Shown one piece after another: positions 17,803 through 26,142 of a DNA stretch of 64,000 nucleotides. The translations under genes were made by a program, and so were the position numbers. Location of the stretch: contig CBDFHV010000029.1 of the NCBI GenBank assembly GCA_965247705.1, positions 1 to 64,000 on the forward strand, read 5' to 3'. Origin of the DNA: CBDFHV01 sp965247705. Its GTDB lineage: Bacteria > Pseudomonadota > Alphaproteobacteria > Rhodospirillales > CAMCUA01. The notes beneath the pieces were generated by a model. It worked only from the letters and a program-made list of their open reading frames with translations. It did no database searches and was not told the origin of the DNA. Every line of letters starts with the position of its first letter. Within the stretch, counting starts at the first letter, position 1.

Positions 17803-18294
17803 ATGCCGCAGCTGGACCCGACCACGTTCTCGCCCCAGGTGGCTTGGCTGGCGATCACGTTCATCGTTCTGCTTCTGGTCATGTGGAAGCTGGTGGTGCC
17901 GCGCATCTCCGGGGTGCTTGACGCCCGCCAGCGGCGCATGGACGAGAACCTGTCCCGGGCCGCCGAGCTGAAGGCCGAAGCGGAAGTCCTGTTGGAGGCC
18001 TATGAGGCTTCGATGGCGGCGGCCCGCCAACAGGCCCAGGCGGCGATCGCCGAGGTTACGGCGGAGGCCGCGGACGAGGCCGCCCGCCAACACGCATCGT
18101 TGGGCGAAACCCTGGCGGCGCGGATCGCCGAGGGCGAAGCCGCCATCGCAAAGGCGCGGGACGAGGCCCTGTCCAGCCTGCGGGAGGTGGCCGCGGACGT
18201 TGCGGTCAGCGCCACCGAACGGCTTATCGGGGAACGACTGGCCGCCGGCGCGGTGGCCGACGCGGTCGATGCGGCCATGGCGACGCGGGAGTAG
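17803..18294 (+). CDS. ATP synthase Fo subunit b'
   Basis: A 163-residue peripheral stalk subunit: one N-terminal membrane helix (VAWLAITFIVLLLVMWKLVVPRI) followed by a long Ala/Glu/Arg coiled coil. Alphaproteobacteria and photosynthetic bacteria carry two different b subunits, b' and b, in tandem. This is the first copy, with PQLDPTTFSPQ before the helix as in b' proteins. GAGGAG lies about 7 bases before the ATG at 17803. The gene is only 5 bp from the next. Confidence 0.93.
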   Translation: MPQLDPTTFSPQVAWLAITFIVLLLVMWKLVVPRISGVLDARQRRMDENLSRAAELKAEAEVLLEAYEASMAAARQQAQAAIAEVTAEAADEAARQHASLGETLAARIAEGEAAIAKARDEALSSLREVAADVAVSATERLIGERLAAGAVADAVDAAMATRE

Positions 18295-18299
18295 GGACC

Positions 18300-18782
18300 A
18301 TGTTCGGCGATCCCACTTTCTGGGTTTTGGTCGCCTTCGTCATCTTCGTGCTGGCCATTTCCCGGCCCCTGGGACGTGGCCTCTCGGCCGCTCTCGACAA
18401 GCGGGCCGGGCAGATCAAGAACGATCTGGACGAGGCGGAACGCCTGCGCGTCGAAGCTCAGGATCTTCTCGCCAGCTATCAGCGCCGGCAGCGCGACGCG
18501 GTGCAGGAGGCGGAGAACATCGTCAACCAGGCGCGGGAAGAGGCGGACCGTCTGCGGGCCCGCGCCGCCAAGGAACTCGAACACGCGGTCAAACGGCGTG
18601 AACAGCAGGCCCTGGATCGAATCGCCCAGGCGGAAGCCCAGGCCACCGCCGACGTGCGGACCCTGGCCGTGGAGGTGGCCCTGGACGCGACCCGGCGCCT
18701 GCTGGAGGAAAATCTCGGCGCCGAAAAGGCGGATGCCATGGTCGACGAGGCAATCAGCGACCTGCCGGCCAAGATTCACTAA
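18300..18782 (+). CDS. atpF: ATP synthase Fo subunit b
   Basis: A 160-residue second stalk subunit: membrane helix FWVLVAFVIFVLAISRPLG at residues about 7-25, then a charged coiled coil ending DLPAKIH. With b' it forms the heterodimeric stator holding F1. The F1 genes are not in the window, which is normal for alphaproteobacteria, where Fo and F1 operons are apart. AGGGACC precedes the ATG. The next 166 bp are noncoding and hold a REP-like palindrome. Confidence 0.95.
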   Translation: MFGDPTFWVLVAFVIFVLAISRPLGRGLSAALDKRAGQIKNDLDEAERLRVEAQDLLASYQRRQRDAVQEAENIVNQAREEADRLRARAAKELEHAVKRREQQALDRIAQAEAQATADVRTLAVEVALDATRRLLEENLGAEKADAMVDEAISDLPAKIH

Positions 18783-18846
18783 AACGCTTCTCGCTGGCGC
18801 GGAGTCGGAACCAGCCCGCGCCTCTTGGATGTCCATTCGGGACAGG

Positions 18847-18883
18847 GACGGGCGGGTCTCAGACCGGCCCGCCGGCGCCCGTC
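18847..18883. repeat. REP-like palindrome, GGTCTCAGACC family
   Basis: An imperfect palindrome with outer arms GACGGGCG / CGCCCGTC and core GGTCTCAGACC. It is the same family as the pair between apt and mutY. It lies between the convergent atpF and nuclease-fold genes and could end transcription from both sides. Confidence 0.55.
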
Positions 18884-18948
18884 GCGGTTCGGGCGCATGG
18901 ATAGGGTCAATTCAATCGCTCACTGGTTTCAGTCAAGCAAGACGTGCT

Positions 18949-19680
18949 CTACGGCTCGGTGGTCACCATCAGGGGCAGGTGGTCGGAAGCGAGTCGGGCG
19001 GTCTTGCCGCGGATAATCTTGGCATCGGTCACCACCATCCCGGGGCTGAGGAAGATATGGTCGATGGCGAGGACCGGAAGCCGCGCCGGAAAGGTCGGCT
19101 GAGGCCGCCGACCCGTCTTGACCTGCACGTCCTCCAACCTCGTGGCGATGCGGCGATAGGCGCGGGATCGAGGGACGGCGTTGAAATCGCCGAGCAGGAC
19201 CACCGGGCCCGTGCACGCGGGATGCCCCAACCATTGCTTGCCGAATAGCGCGTCGAGTTGCACCCGCCGTTCCGGGGCGGTAAGGCCGAGGTGGGTGGTC
19301 ACCACCTGTATCGGCTGGCCGTCCACTTCCACGCAAACCCACAGCGCGCCGCGACGCGGCACCACCGGGATGCGGGGCGTCGCCCCCGGCAATCGCGCCG
19401 CCTTGACCAGGCGCGCCGGCAGGGCCGTCATGATGGCGACGCCATGGGTGCCCGTGTCCTCGACCCCGAGAGCCGTACTGAAATGAAATTCCATGCCGAG
19501 GGTGCGGGCGATGCTCTCCGCCTGATCGACCATACCGGTGCGGGTTCGGTGCACATCCACCTCTTGCAGGGCGACGATATCCGGCCTGCCCTGGGCGATG
19601 ACCGCGGCAATGCGCTCTGGCGAGGTGACGCGATCGGTGCCGGTGCAGCGATGGGCGTTGTAGGTCAGGATGCGCGGCAT
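18949..19680 (-). CDS. Endonuclease/exonuclease/phosphatase-fold protein
   Basis: A 243-residue EEP-superfamily hydrolase. Metal and catalytic residues of the fold are visible: N in LTYNAHRC, E in VALQEVDVHR, H in VTTHLGL, the D-x-N pair in LLGDFNAVP, D in AIDHIFLS, and the final D-H in ASDHLPLMVT. There is no signal peptide, so it acts in the cytosol. The family includes phosphodiesterases, sphingomyelinase-like enzymes and nucleases; the substrate cannot be chosen. It resembles the small EEP proteins often encoded next to cardiolipin synthase-type genes, but no such gene is here. Confidence 0.85.
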   Translation of the reverse strand: MPRILTYNAHRCTGTDRVTSPERIAAVIAQGRPDIVALQEVDVHRTRTGMVDQAESIARTLGMEFHFSTALGVEDTGTHGVAIMTALPARLVKAARLPGATPRIPVVPRRGALWVCVEVDGQPIQVVTTHLGLTAPERRVQLDALFGKQWLGHPACTGPVVLLGDFNAVPRSRAYRRIATRLEDVQVKTGRRPQPTFPARLPVLAIDHIFLSPGMVVTDAKIIRGKTARLASDHLPLMVTTEP

Positions 19681-19732
19681 GAACCAACTCGCAAGACGGC
19701 ACCTCTCGCGGGTCCGCGCCCGACGCCTCCGG

Positions 19733-20113
19733 TCAATAGATCGTCATGCTGTCCAGCACCCAGCGACCCCGTCCCTTATATTGAACCACTGCCTCGAAAC
19801 GGTCGCTCTTGACGGTGCCGGTGGTACCCGCGGACTCGGTGCGGGGCACGTGGGAGGTCACCTTGTGCCGGCATTCCCCAAGGTATTCGGTACGCCCGCC
19901 CGGGATGTTAATGGTGCCGTGCCCGACTTCCGACAAGGGCGGCAGGGCCAGGCGGCCGCGCGCGTAATCCGTGGCGGCCGCGAAGGCGGCCATGCCGTTG
20001 CTGCAGGCCTCCGCCTGTTCCTCTTCAGCATCCTCGCAGGCGGCGACCAGGCACAGAATCGCCAGCCCGGCCACGCGAAGGCGGGATCCCCAATGCCGGC
20101 GAATTTTCTCCAT
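19733..20113 (-). CDS. Putative lipoprotein, unknown function
   Basis: A 126-residue protein whose N-terminus has a short basic stretch, a hydrophobic core and the lipobox LVAAC, so it should be a lipid-anchored envelope protein. The rest has two more Cys (ACSNG and GECRHK) and no family I recognise. AAGGAGG lies 10 bases before the ATG at 20113; the GTG at 20119 is too close to it. It ends 52 bp after the divergent side of the nuclease-fold gene, in the same direction. Confidence 0.7.
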   Translation of the reverse strand: MEKIRRHWGSRLRVAGLAILCLVAACEDAEEEQAEACSNGMAAFAAATDYARGRLALPPLSEVGHGTINIPGGRTEYLGECRHKVTSHVPRTESAGTTGTVKSDRFEAVVQYKGRGRWVLDSMTIY

Positions 20114-20235
20114 GGGCACGTTGCCTCCTTGCCGGTAACTCCCGGCGCTCCGTTCAGCCGTCAGTATGGCGTCGGAACCGGGAGCGGAGAAGTATAGGGC
20201 CGGCCTCCCCCGCCGTCACCGCGATGGGCGGCGCC

Positions 20236-20475
20236 TCACTTGGGGACGTCCTCCACATAGCAGGCCATGCCGTTGCTTCGCGGCTCGCACATATGCACCC
20301 GGACATATTGAACCCGTGGCTCGGCCCACCAAATGCGCTCGCCCGCCACCGCGTTTTCGATGCCGGTTCCCTGCTTGGTCTCGATCTGGGCACCGGCGGG
20401 CGGAATGACGCGGTCGGCGAGTATGGACGCGGCCACGAGTATCGAGGCGGCAACGATGGCGTGAGCATAGTTCAT
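20236..20475 (-). CDS. Small exported protein, unknown function
   Basis: A 79-residue protein with an N-terminal hydrophobic segment (AHAIVAASILVAASILADRVI) that could be a signal peptide or anchor, then a short domain with two Cys (VHMCEPRSNGMACYVEDV). GGGAGAA lies about 6 bases before the ATG, which supports translation. No family is recognised. Confidence 0.65.
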   Translation of the reverse strand: MNYAHAIVAASILVAASILADRVIPPAGAQIETKQGTGIENAVAGERIWWAEPRVQYVRVHMCEPRSNGMACYVEDVPK

Positions 20476-20521
20476 CGGTTTCTCCCGGCGAGGTTGTCTC
20501 CAAGAACGGGCCCGGCCCCGT

Positions 20522-22411
20522 TCACGTCACGCTGGCCTTGACGGCCTTCGACACCAGGTCGTCCGGAAGGTCGTCGAAGGACGCGTAGTTCAGGGAATAG
20601 AGGCGGGCATACAGTCCCTCCAGGGCGATCAGTTCGTCATGATTGCCCGATTCCACGATACGGCCCTCGTTGAGGACAATGATGCGATCGGCGCCCCGCA
20701 CCGTGGCCAGGCGGTGGGCGATGACCAGTCCCGTGCGCCCCTTGAGCAGGATTTTGAGCGCATTCTGGATCAGCAGTTCGGTGTAGCTGTCGATGCTGGC
20801 GGTGGCCTCGTCGAGAATCAGGATCGTGGCATCGGCCACCAGGGCGCGGGCGAAACTCAGCAACTGCCGCTGGCCCAGGGACAGATTGCCGCCCCGCTCC
20901 TCCAGCATGGTGTCGTAACCGTCGGGCAAGGCCTCGATGAAGTCGTGGGCGCCGACGGCGGTGGCCGCGGCGACGACGGTTTCCCGGCTCACGTCCGTGT
21001 GGCTATAGAGGATGTTGTCCATGACGGTGCCGGTAAAGAGGAACGGCTCCTGCAGAACCATGGCCACATGGCGTCCGAGGGACGTCTCGGTCATGTCGCG
21101 CACATTGTGGCCGCCGACGGTAATCGTGCCGGACCATACGTCGTAGAACCTGTGCATCAGGGCCATGGTGCTGGTCTTGCCCGATCCGGTCGGACCCACC
21201 AGGGCCACCGTCTCGCCCGGATTGACCCGGAAGCTGACGTCGCGCAGCACCGGCTGATCCTTCATGTAGCCGAAGGTCACGTTTTCGAAGGCGACGGAAC
21301 CGTCGATGGTCTGGGGGCTGACCGCGCTCGCCTTGTCCTCGATATCGACGGGCACGTCGATCACCTCGAACACCCGCTGGCCCGAGGCCATGGCCCGTTG
21401 CATGACGCTGTATTGCATGGTCAGCGAGCGGATGGGATCGAAGAACCGCTGAACGTAGAAGAAGAACGCGACCATGACGCCCAGGTCCAGTTCCTGCTCC
21501 AGCACCATGCCGCCGCCAACCACGATAACGATCGCCATGGCGCCGCCGGTCAGGGTGTCGACGATGGGCACCATCACCTGGGCGAATTTGGCGGCCCGCA
21601 AATAGGACCGCAGGTTGTCGGTGGCTTTTTCGTCGTACAGGTCCTCGTTGACCTCTTCGCGGGTCATCGCTTGCACCGTGCGGACGCCGCGGATGGCTTC
21701 CGCCAGCGCGCCGTTGACCGAGGAGTTGGTCACCCGGGCGCGCAGAAAGGCCTTGCGTGCCCTGGGAAGCCAGACGATGCGGACCAAAAGCAGGATCGGC
21801 ACCACGGAAAGGGTGAGCAGGCCCAGTTCCAGGTCCAGGTACAACAGCACGCTCATGATGCCGATCAACAGCACGAAGTCGCCGATGGCGAACACCGACG
21901 TGTCGAGAAACTCCTGCATGGCGTAAACGTCGCCCTGGAGACGCGACATCAGGCGGCCCACCTCGGTCCTGTCCATGAACGACAGCGACACCTTCTGCAG
22001 GTGCTCGAACATGGCCCGCCGCAAGTCGATCAGCACGTTCTCGGCCGCTTTGCCGACCAACACTTCCTGGATGAAGTTGGCGCCGTAGTTGACCAGAATC
22101 ACGAAACCGAAGGTCAGCGCCGCCAGATGAATCAGCGCCCGGTCGGTGGCGCCGGTGACCAAGGCCTGGTCGATGGCGTCCCGCACCACCAGGGGGATGG
22201 CGATCTGGGTCGCCGTGAACACGAAGACCGCCAGAATTGCCAGGATCAGACGGCCCCGATAGGGTCTCAAGTAGGAGAAAAAGCGGCGCACGATCCGGCC
22301 GTCGAAGGCGGCGCCAAACATCTGCTCTTCCTGGCTTACCTGGGAGCCAACCACGGCCCGCGGCGGGCGTCCCCGCTCGGGACCCCTCGCCTCGGAGGAT
22401 GCGACCGTCAT
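20522..22411 (-). CDS. ABC exporter half, consensus-Walker-B subunit
   Basis: A 629-residue fused transmembrane-ATPase protein of the MsbA/LmrA exporter type. Six membrane helices span about residues 40-330. The ATPase domain has Walker A LVGPTGSGKTS, Q-loop LQEPFLFTG, signature NLSLGQRQL (LSLGQ rather than LSGGQ), Walker B ILILDEATASID with the catalytic Glu, and H-loop VIAHRL. It overlaps the upstream ABC gene by 4 bp, so the two should form a heterodimer. Its non-consensus signature would face the partner's degenerate Walker B. Drugs or lipids are plausible cargo; the sequence does not tell. Confidence 0.92.
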   Translation of the reverse strand: MTVASSEARGPERGRPPRAVVGSQVSQEEQMFGAAFDGRIVRRFFSYLRPYRGRLILAILAVFVFTATQIAIPLVVRDAIDQALVTGATDRALIHLAALTFGFVILVNYGANFIQEVLVGKAAENVLIDLRRAMFEHLQKVSLSFMDRTEVGRLMSRLQGDVYAMQEFLDTSVFAIGDFVLLIGIMSVLLYLDLELGLLTLSVVPILLLVRIVWLPRARKAFLRARVTNSSVNGALAEAIRGVRTVQAMTREEVNEDLYDEKATDNLRSYLRAAKFAQVMVPIVDTLTGGAMAIVIVVGGGMVLEQELDLGVMVAFFFYVQRFFDPIRSLTMQYSVMQRAMASGQRVFEVIDVPVDIEDKASAVSPQTIDGSVAFENVTFGYMKDQPVLRDVSFRVNPGETVALVGPTGSGKTSTMALMHRFYDVWSGTITVGGHNVRDMTETSLGRHVAMVLQEPFLFTGTVMDNILYSHTDVSRETVVAAATAVGAHDFIEALPDGYDTMLEERGGNLSLGQRQLLSFARALVADATILILDEATASIDSYTELLIQNALKILLKGRTGLVIAHRLATVRGADRIIVLNEGRIVESGNHDELIALEGLYARLYSLNYASFDDLPDDLVSKAVKASVT

Positions 22412-24324
22412 GGCGTCGTCCCCACATCGCCATCGTCGTGGGCACCGCCAGCGACGTCACCGGCCACACCATGGTCCTCCCCGGGCCGGATCTGCAGCTG
22501 GTAGAGGTTGTGATAGCGGCCCTCCTTGGCGATCAGTTCCTGGTGGGTGCCCCGCTCGACGATCCGGCCTTCGTCGAGAAACAGGATCTCGTCGGCATGC
22601 ATGAACGAACTCAGGCGATGGGAAATGATGATGGTGATCCGGTTTTCGGCGCTCTCCTGCAACGCCGCGCGAATTCGCCGTTCGGTACCCGCGTCGATGG
22701 ACGCGGTGGAGTCGTCGAAGATCAGGATCGCCGGGTCGGTCAGCAGGCCACGGGCAATGGTCAGGCGCTGGCGCTGCCCGCCCGAGAGGGACACACCGCG
22801 TTCGCCGACCAGGGTACCGTACTCGGCGGGAAGCCGGCTGACGTATTCGTGCAATTGAGCCTGGGAATTGGCGTGGCCGATCCGCTCCTCGGTAGCCCAA
22901 GGATCGCCGTAGGCGATGTTGTTATCGATGGACGCGGTGAACAGGAAGGCGTCCTGCTGGACGATGCCCACGGCCTCGCGAAGGGACTTCAGGGATACCG
23001 CTCGGAGGTCCTGGCCGTCGATGGTGATGCGCCCACCGGTGACGTCGTAGAAGCGGGGGACGAGATGGGCAACGGTGGATTTGCCGCTGCCCGGGGGCCC
23101 GACGATGCCAATGGTCTGGCCGCGCCGTGCCTCGAAGTTGATACCGCGCAGCGTGGCCTTGCCCCGTCCGCCGCCACCGTAGTCGAAGTCCACGTCCTCG
23201 AACCGCAGGATGCCTTCGTTCACCGATAGGGGCAGGGCGTCGTCCCGGTCGCGGATGGCCGGGACGGCGTCCAGCACTTCGAACAGGCGCACCCCGCAGG
23301 TGGAGCCGCGGGCGAAGGCGTTGACCATCATGCCCAGTTGGCGGACGGGCATCTGGAGGATGGTCATGAAGCCCAGGAACTCGGTCAGCTTGCCGACCGT
23401 GATGTCCCCATCGATCACCTTCAGTCCGCCGAGCCACAGGACCAGTCCCATGGCAATGAAAAACGAGAAGGTCATGGTCGTCGTATTGCGCACCCTGACG
23501 TCCACGCGCCGCTCGGAAATATCGCGGGCAAGGGCGGAACTCTCGTCGAACAGCGCCATCTCATGGTCCTGGGCGGCGAAGGCGCGGACCACCCGGATGC
23601 CGCCCAGGTTTTCCTCCATGATCCGCGACATCACGCCCAGGCGTTCCTGGAGTTCGAGCCACATCTGGCGCAGGCGCAACCGGGTCACCGAAGACCGCCA
23701 GGCGACGAAGGGCACAAAACTAAGGCTCAGCAGGCCCAGCGCCACGTCCGCCGAGATCAGCAGGGTAGCCCCGATACCGATCAGGTTGACCAGCAGAACC
23801 GCGCGCACCAGGCCCGCATTGAAGAACTGGCGGACTCCCTCCAGGTCCAGCATGCCGCGGGTTATCAGTTCGCCCGTATGGACACGGTCGTGGTAGCTGA
23901 ACGCAAGACGCTGAAGCTTCTCGTAGAAGGCCATGCGCAGGTCGTAGGCGACGTAGTGGCCTACCGATTCGCCGTAGTAGTTGTGGATCAGCGTGAAAAT
24001 CCCCCGCAACACCGAAACGCCCAACAACATCAAGGCCACGTGAAGCAGGGACTCGCGGGCGGACGCCGTAGCGGCGGGACCCTGGGACAGGAGGGCGTGG
24101 GCGTGGTCCACGGCGGCGCCGAGGAACTGGGGAATAAGCAACTGGAAATTGGCCGCCACGATCGTCGCGCCCATGGCCAGGGCAACGCGCCACGGGTAGC
24201 GCAGCGCCATGCGGGACACCCGCGACAAGACATTCAGGCCCTGGGGGGTCAGCCGTACCTGACGGCTGCGGCGCGAAGGTCCCGGCGCCAGGCGGCCGGA
24301 CGCACTGCCGGCGCCGCTCACCAT
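22408..24324 (-). CDS. ABC exporter half, degenerate-Walker-B subunit
   Basis: A 638-residue exporter half with six membrane helices (about 50-340) and an ATPase domain. Walker A is IVGPPGSGKST, the signature VSLSGGQRQRL is consensus, and Walker B reads ILIFDDSTASID: Asp replaces the catalytic Glu. The H-loop IIISHRL is present. Asp at this position is the hallmark of the degenerate-site subunit of heterodimeric exporters such as TM287/288 and BmrCD. It is the first gene of the two-gene operon. The N-terminal 45 residues are a basic cytosolic tail. The promoter should lie in 24325-24550, next to the IS1111-type element. Confidence 0.92.
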   Translation of the reverse strand: MVSGAGSASGRLAPGPSRRSRQVRLTPQGLNVLSRVSRMALRYPWRVALAMGATIVAANFQLLIPQFLGAAVDHAHALLSQGPAATASARESLLHVALMLLGVSVLRGIFTLIHNYYGESVGHYVAYDLRMAFYEKLQRLAFSYHDRVHTGELITRGMLDLEGVRQFFNAGLVRAVLLVNLIGIGATLLISADVALGLLSLSFVPFVAWRSSVTRLRLRQMWLELQERLGVMSRIMEENLGGIRVVRAFAAQDHEMALFDESSALARDISERRVDVRVRNTTTMTFSFFIAMGLVLWLGGLKVIDGDITVGKLTEFLGFMTILQMPVRQLGMMVNAFARGSTCGVRLFEVLDAVPAIRDRDDALPLSVNEGILRFEDVDFDYGGGGRGKATLRGINFEARRGQTIGIVGPPGSGKSTVAHLVPRFYDVTGGRITIDGQDLRAVSLKSLREAVGIVQQDAFLFTASIDNNIAYGDPWATEERIGHANSQAQLHEYVSRLPAEYGTLVGERGVSLSGGQRQRLTIARGLLTDPAILIFDDSTASIDAGTERRIRAALQESAENRITIIISHRLSSFMHADEILFLDEGRIVERGTHQELIAKEGRYHNLYQLQIRPGEDHGVAGDVAGGAHDDGDVGTTP

Positions 24325-24552
24325 GGGGATCGGTCGTTGTTGGGACGGGCACCGGACGGCGCGCCGCCGGCCGGGAATGGGCGGGTCATCGCTCGCAATC
24401 GGGAAAAACCGGGTTCTGCCCCGCAGCGCCGGGACACACCGTCATACTACCACCCATGACCGTCGCCATTCAACGGCCCGATGTGCCCAGGAGGCCCGCC
24501 TCGACGGGCGTTGTCACATTTACTAGACCCCATGTCCGACTGGGATGTGGGT

Positions 24553-24630
24553 GACCCGTCTCACATTATGCGGGTGTCGAGGGTTGCACCGGATGGTCCG
24601 GTGTCTTGCCTCATGCATAGGAGACGGGTC
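24553..24630 (+). promoter_or_regulatory. Foldback leader of the IS1111-type transposase
   Basis: GACCCGTCTC at 24553-24562 is perfectly complementary to GAGACGGGTC at 24621-24630, which ends at the base before the start codon and covers the GGAGA ribosome binding site. A second hairpin, CACCGGA-TGG-TCCGGTG (24587-24603), lies inside the loop. In mRNA this would hide the start site when transcription enters from outside, a known way for IS elements to limit transposase made from read-through. Confidence 0.6.
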
Positions 24631-25743
24631 ATGGAACAGGTTATCACGTACGTGGGTCTGGACGTTCACAAGAAGAGCATTTCGGTCGCCATTGCCGATG
24701 GCGGCTTGCGCCGGGAGGCGCGCTATTTCGGCACCATCGCGAACCAACCGGCGGCGTTGCGGAAGTTGGCGCACAGGCTGGGGCGCGAGGGACGCGCGCT
24801 GCGCTTCTGCTACGAGGCCGGGCCGTGCGGTTACGGGGTCTATCGGACGCTAACATCGCTCGGCCACGACTGCGTGGTGGTGGCGCCGTCGCTGATCCCG
24901 CGGCGTCCTGGCGATCGGATCAAGACCGACCGCCGCGATGCCTTGGGCTTGGCCAAGCTGGACCGCGCCGGCGAGCTGACGCCGGTGTGGGTTCCCGAGC
25001 CCGAGCACGAGGCCCTGCGCGATCTGGTGCGGGCCCGCGCGGCGGCGGTCAAGGCCCTGCGCCGGGCGCGTCAGCAGTTGAGCGGCTTCCTGCTACGCCA
25101 CGCCCGCACGCGAGACGGCAACAACTGGACCCTGGCCCACCGGCGCTGGCTGGCGAGCCTGCGTTTCGAGCAGCCGGCCCAGCAGATCGTCCTGGAGGAC
25201 TATATCCAGGCCATCGAGGATGCCCAGGCGCGGCGCGACCGCCTGACGGCCGAGATCGAAGCATTGGTCCCCCGTTGGTCCCTGGCTGCCGTCGCCCAGG
25301 CCCTTCAGGCCATGCGCGGCGTGGCGCTGATCACCGCCGTCACCCTGTTGGCCGAGATCGGCGACCTGACCCGTTTCGACAGCCCGCGTCAGCTCATGGC
25401 GCACCTCGGTCTGGTGCCCTCGGAGCATTCCAGCGCCGCTCACATCCGGCGCGGCGCCATCACCAAGGCCGGCAACGCCGAGGCGCGCCGCGTCATGATC
25501 GAGGCCGCCTGGTGCTACCGCCTGCCGGCGCGGGTCAGCCGCTGCCTCCTGGAGCGCCTCCAGGGCCAACCCAAGGCGGTCCGCGACATCGCCTGGAAGG
25601 CCCAGACCCGCCTCTGCGCCCGCTACCGCCGCATGGGCGCCCAAGGCAAGGATACCCCCCTGGTCACAACGGCTATCGCCCGCGAGATGCTCGGCTTCGT
25701 CTGGGCCATCGCCCGCGAGGTCGCGCCGTGCAAGGCCGGCTGA
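24631..25743 (+). CDS. IS110-family (IS1111 group) transposase
   Basis: A 370-residue DEDD recombinase. The N-terminal RuvC-like domain starts YVGLDVHKKSISVAI (D11), then FCYEAGPCGYG with the Glu, and RIKTDRRDALGLAKL with the further acidic residues. The C-terminal Transposase_20 domain has AMRGVALITAVTLLAEIGDLTRF and GLVPSEHSSAAHIRRGAITKAGN, where the catalytic Ser is expected. AGGAGA sits ahead of the ATG at 24631; a longer reading from 24481 is outside the element. The enzyme is intact, so the element may be active. Confidence 0.93.
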   Translation: MEQVITYVGLDVHKKSISVAIADGGLRREARYFGTIANQPAALRKLAHRLGREGRALRFCYEAGPCGYGVYRTLTSLGHDCVVVAPSLIPRRPGDRIKTDRRDALGLAKLDRAGELTPVWVPEPEHEALRDLVRARAAAVKALRRARQQLSGFLLRHARTRDGNNWTLAHRRWLASLRFEQPAQQIVLEDYIQAIEDAQARRDRLTAEIEALVPRWSLAAVAQALQAMRGVALITAVTLLAEIGDLTRFDSPRQLMAHLGLVPSEHSSAAHIRRGAITKAGNAEARRVMIEAAWCYRLPARVSRCLLERLQGQPKAVRDIAWKAQTRLCARYRRMGAQGKDTPLVTTAIAREMLGFVWAIAREVAPCKAG

Positions 25744-26010
25744 GAAAAAGCAGGGAAAAATCGTCACCCCACAAGAGGAGGACCGAAGCAGCCTACCAAC
25801 AGTCCGCCGGCGCCCATGCCTGGGGGCGAGACCACGGTGAGGGGAACCCTCGACTGCTCTACGAGCGGGACTTGTCCCACGCTCGTCATCTAGACCGAGG
25901 CAGCCCCACGACGAACCCAGGGTCATGCGGTCCCAACCCGCGCATCAGAGATCGATCAACCGTCGTCAGGACGGTTTCGCCCCCTGCCATGTGCGCTGGC
26001 GCTATACGTA
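25744..26010 (+). ncRNA. Candidate guide (bridge/seek) RNA region of the IS
   Basis: The 267 bp between the transposase stop and the right subterminal repeat hold no gene but fold well. Hairpins are CGCCC...GGGCG at 25811-25828, a long stem ACGAGCGGGAC-TT-GTCCCACGCTCGT at 25861-25886 (one CA bulge), and AACCGTC-GTCAG-GACGGTT at 25958-25976. In IS1111-type elements the RNA that guides target choice is known to be encoded downstream of the transposase. Its boundaries and loops cannot be assigned here. The further 118 bp to the panE-like gene show a GTCCGAA/TTCGGAC hairpin near 26048-26069 and nothing else. Confidence 0.4.
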
Positions 26011-26142
26011 TCTCGACACCGGCAACACGGTGAGCGGTGATCTTCGTCCGAAACCTTGAATTCGGACATGAGAGAGTAATCCCCGTGACCGCCCGACTCG
26101 TGGCGCGGCGGCGGTCCCCGGGGGTTTGCTAGCTCATAATTC

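Larger units (their letters stand above)
24553..26024 (+). mobile_element. IS1111-type insertion sequence (IS110 family)
   Basis: A complete-looking element built around a DEDD transposase. Subterminal inverted repeats bracket it: TGCGGGTGTCGAGG at 24569-24582 and its near complement TCTCGACACCGGCA at 26011-26024. Subterminal repeats define the IS1111 subgroup. Exact ends lie a few bases outside these and cannot be fixed without an empty site; I give an approximate span. It sits in the gap between the ABC exporter operon and the panE-like gene. There is no target duplication, as expected for the family. Confidence 0.75.

Noticed and set aside
20639..22504. 621-codon plus-strand frame opposite the ABC exporter
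   Set aside because: Shadow frame; the opposite strand carries complete ABC motifs.
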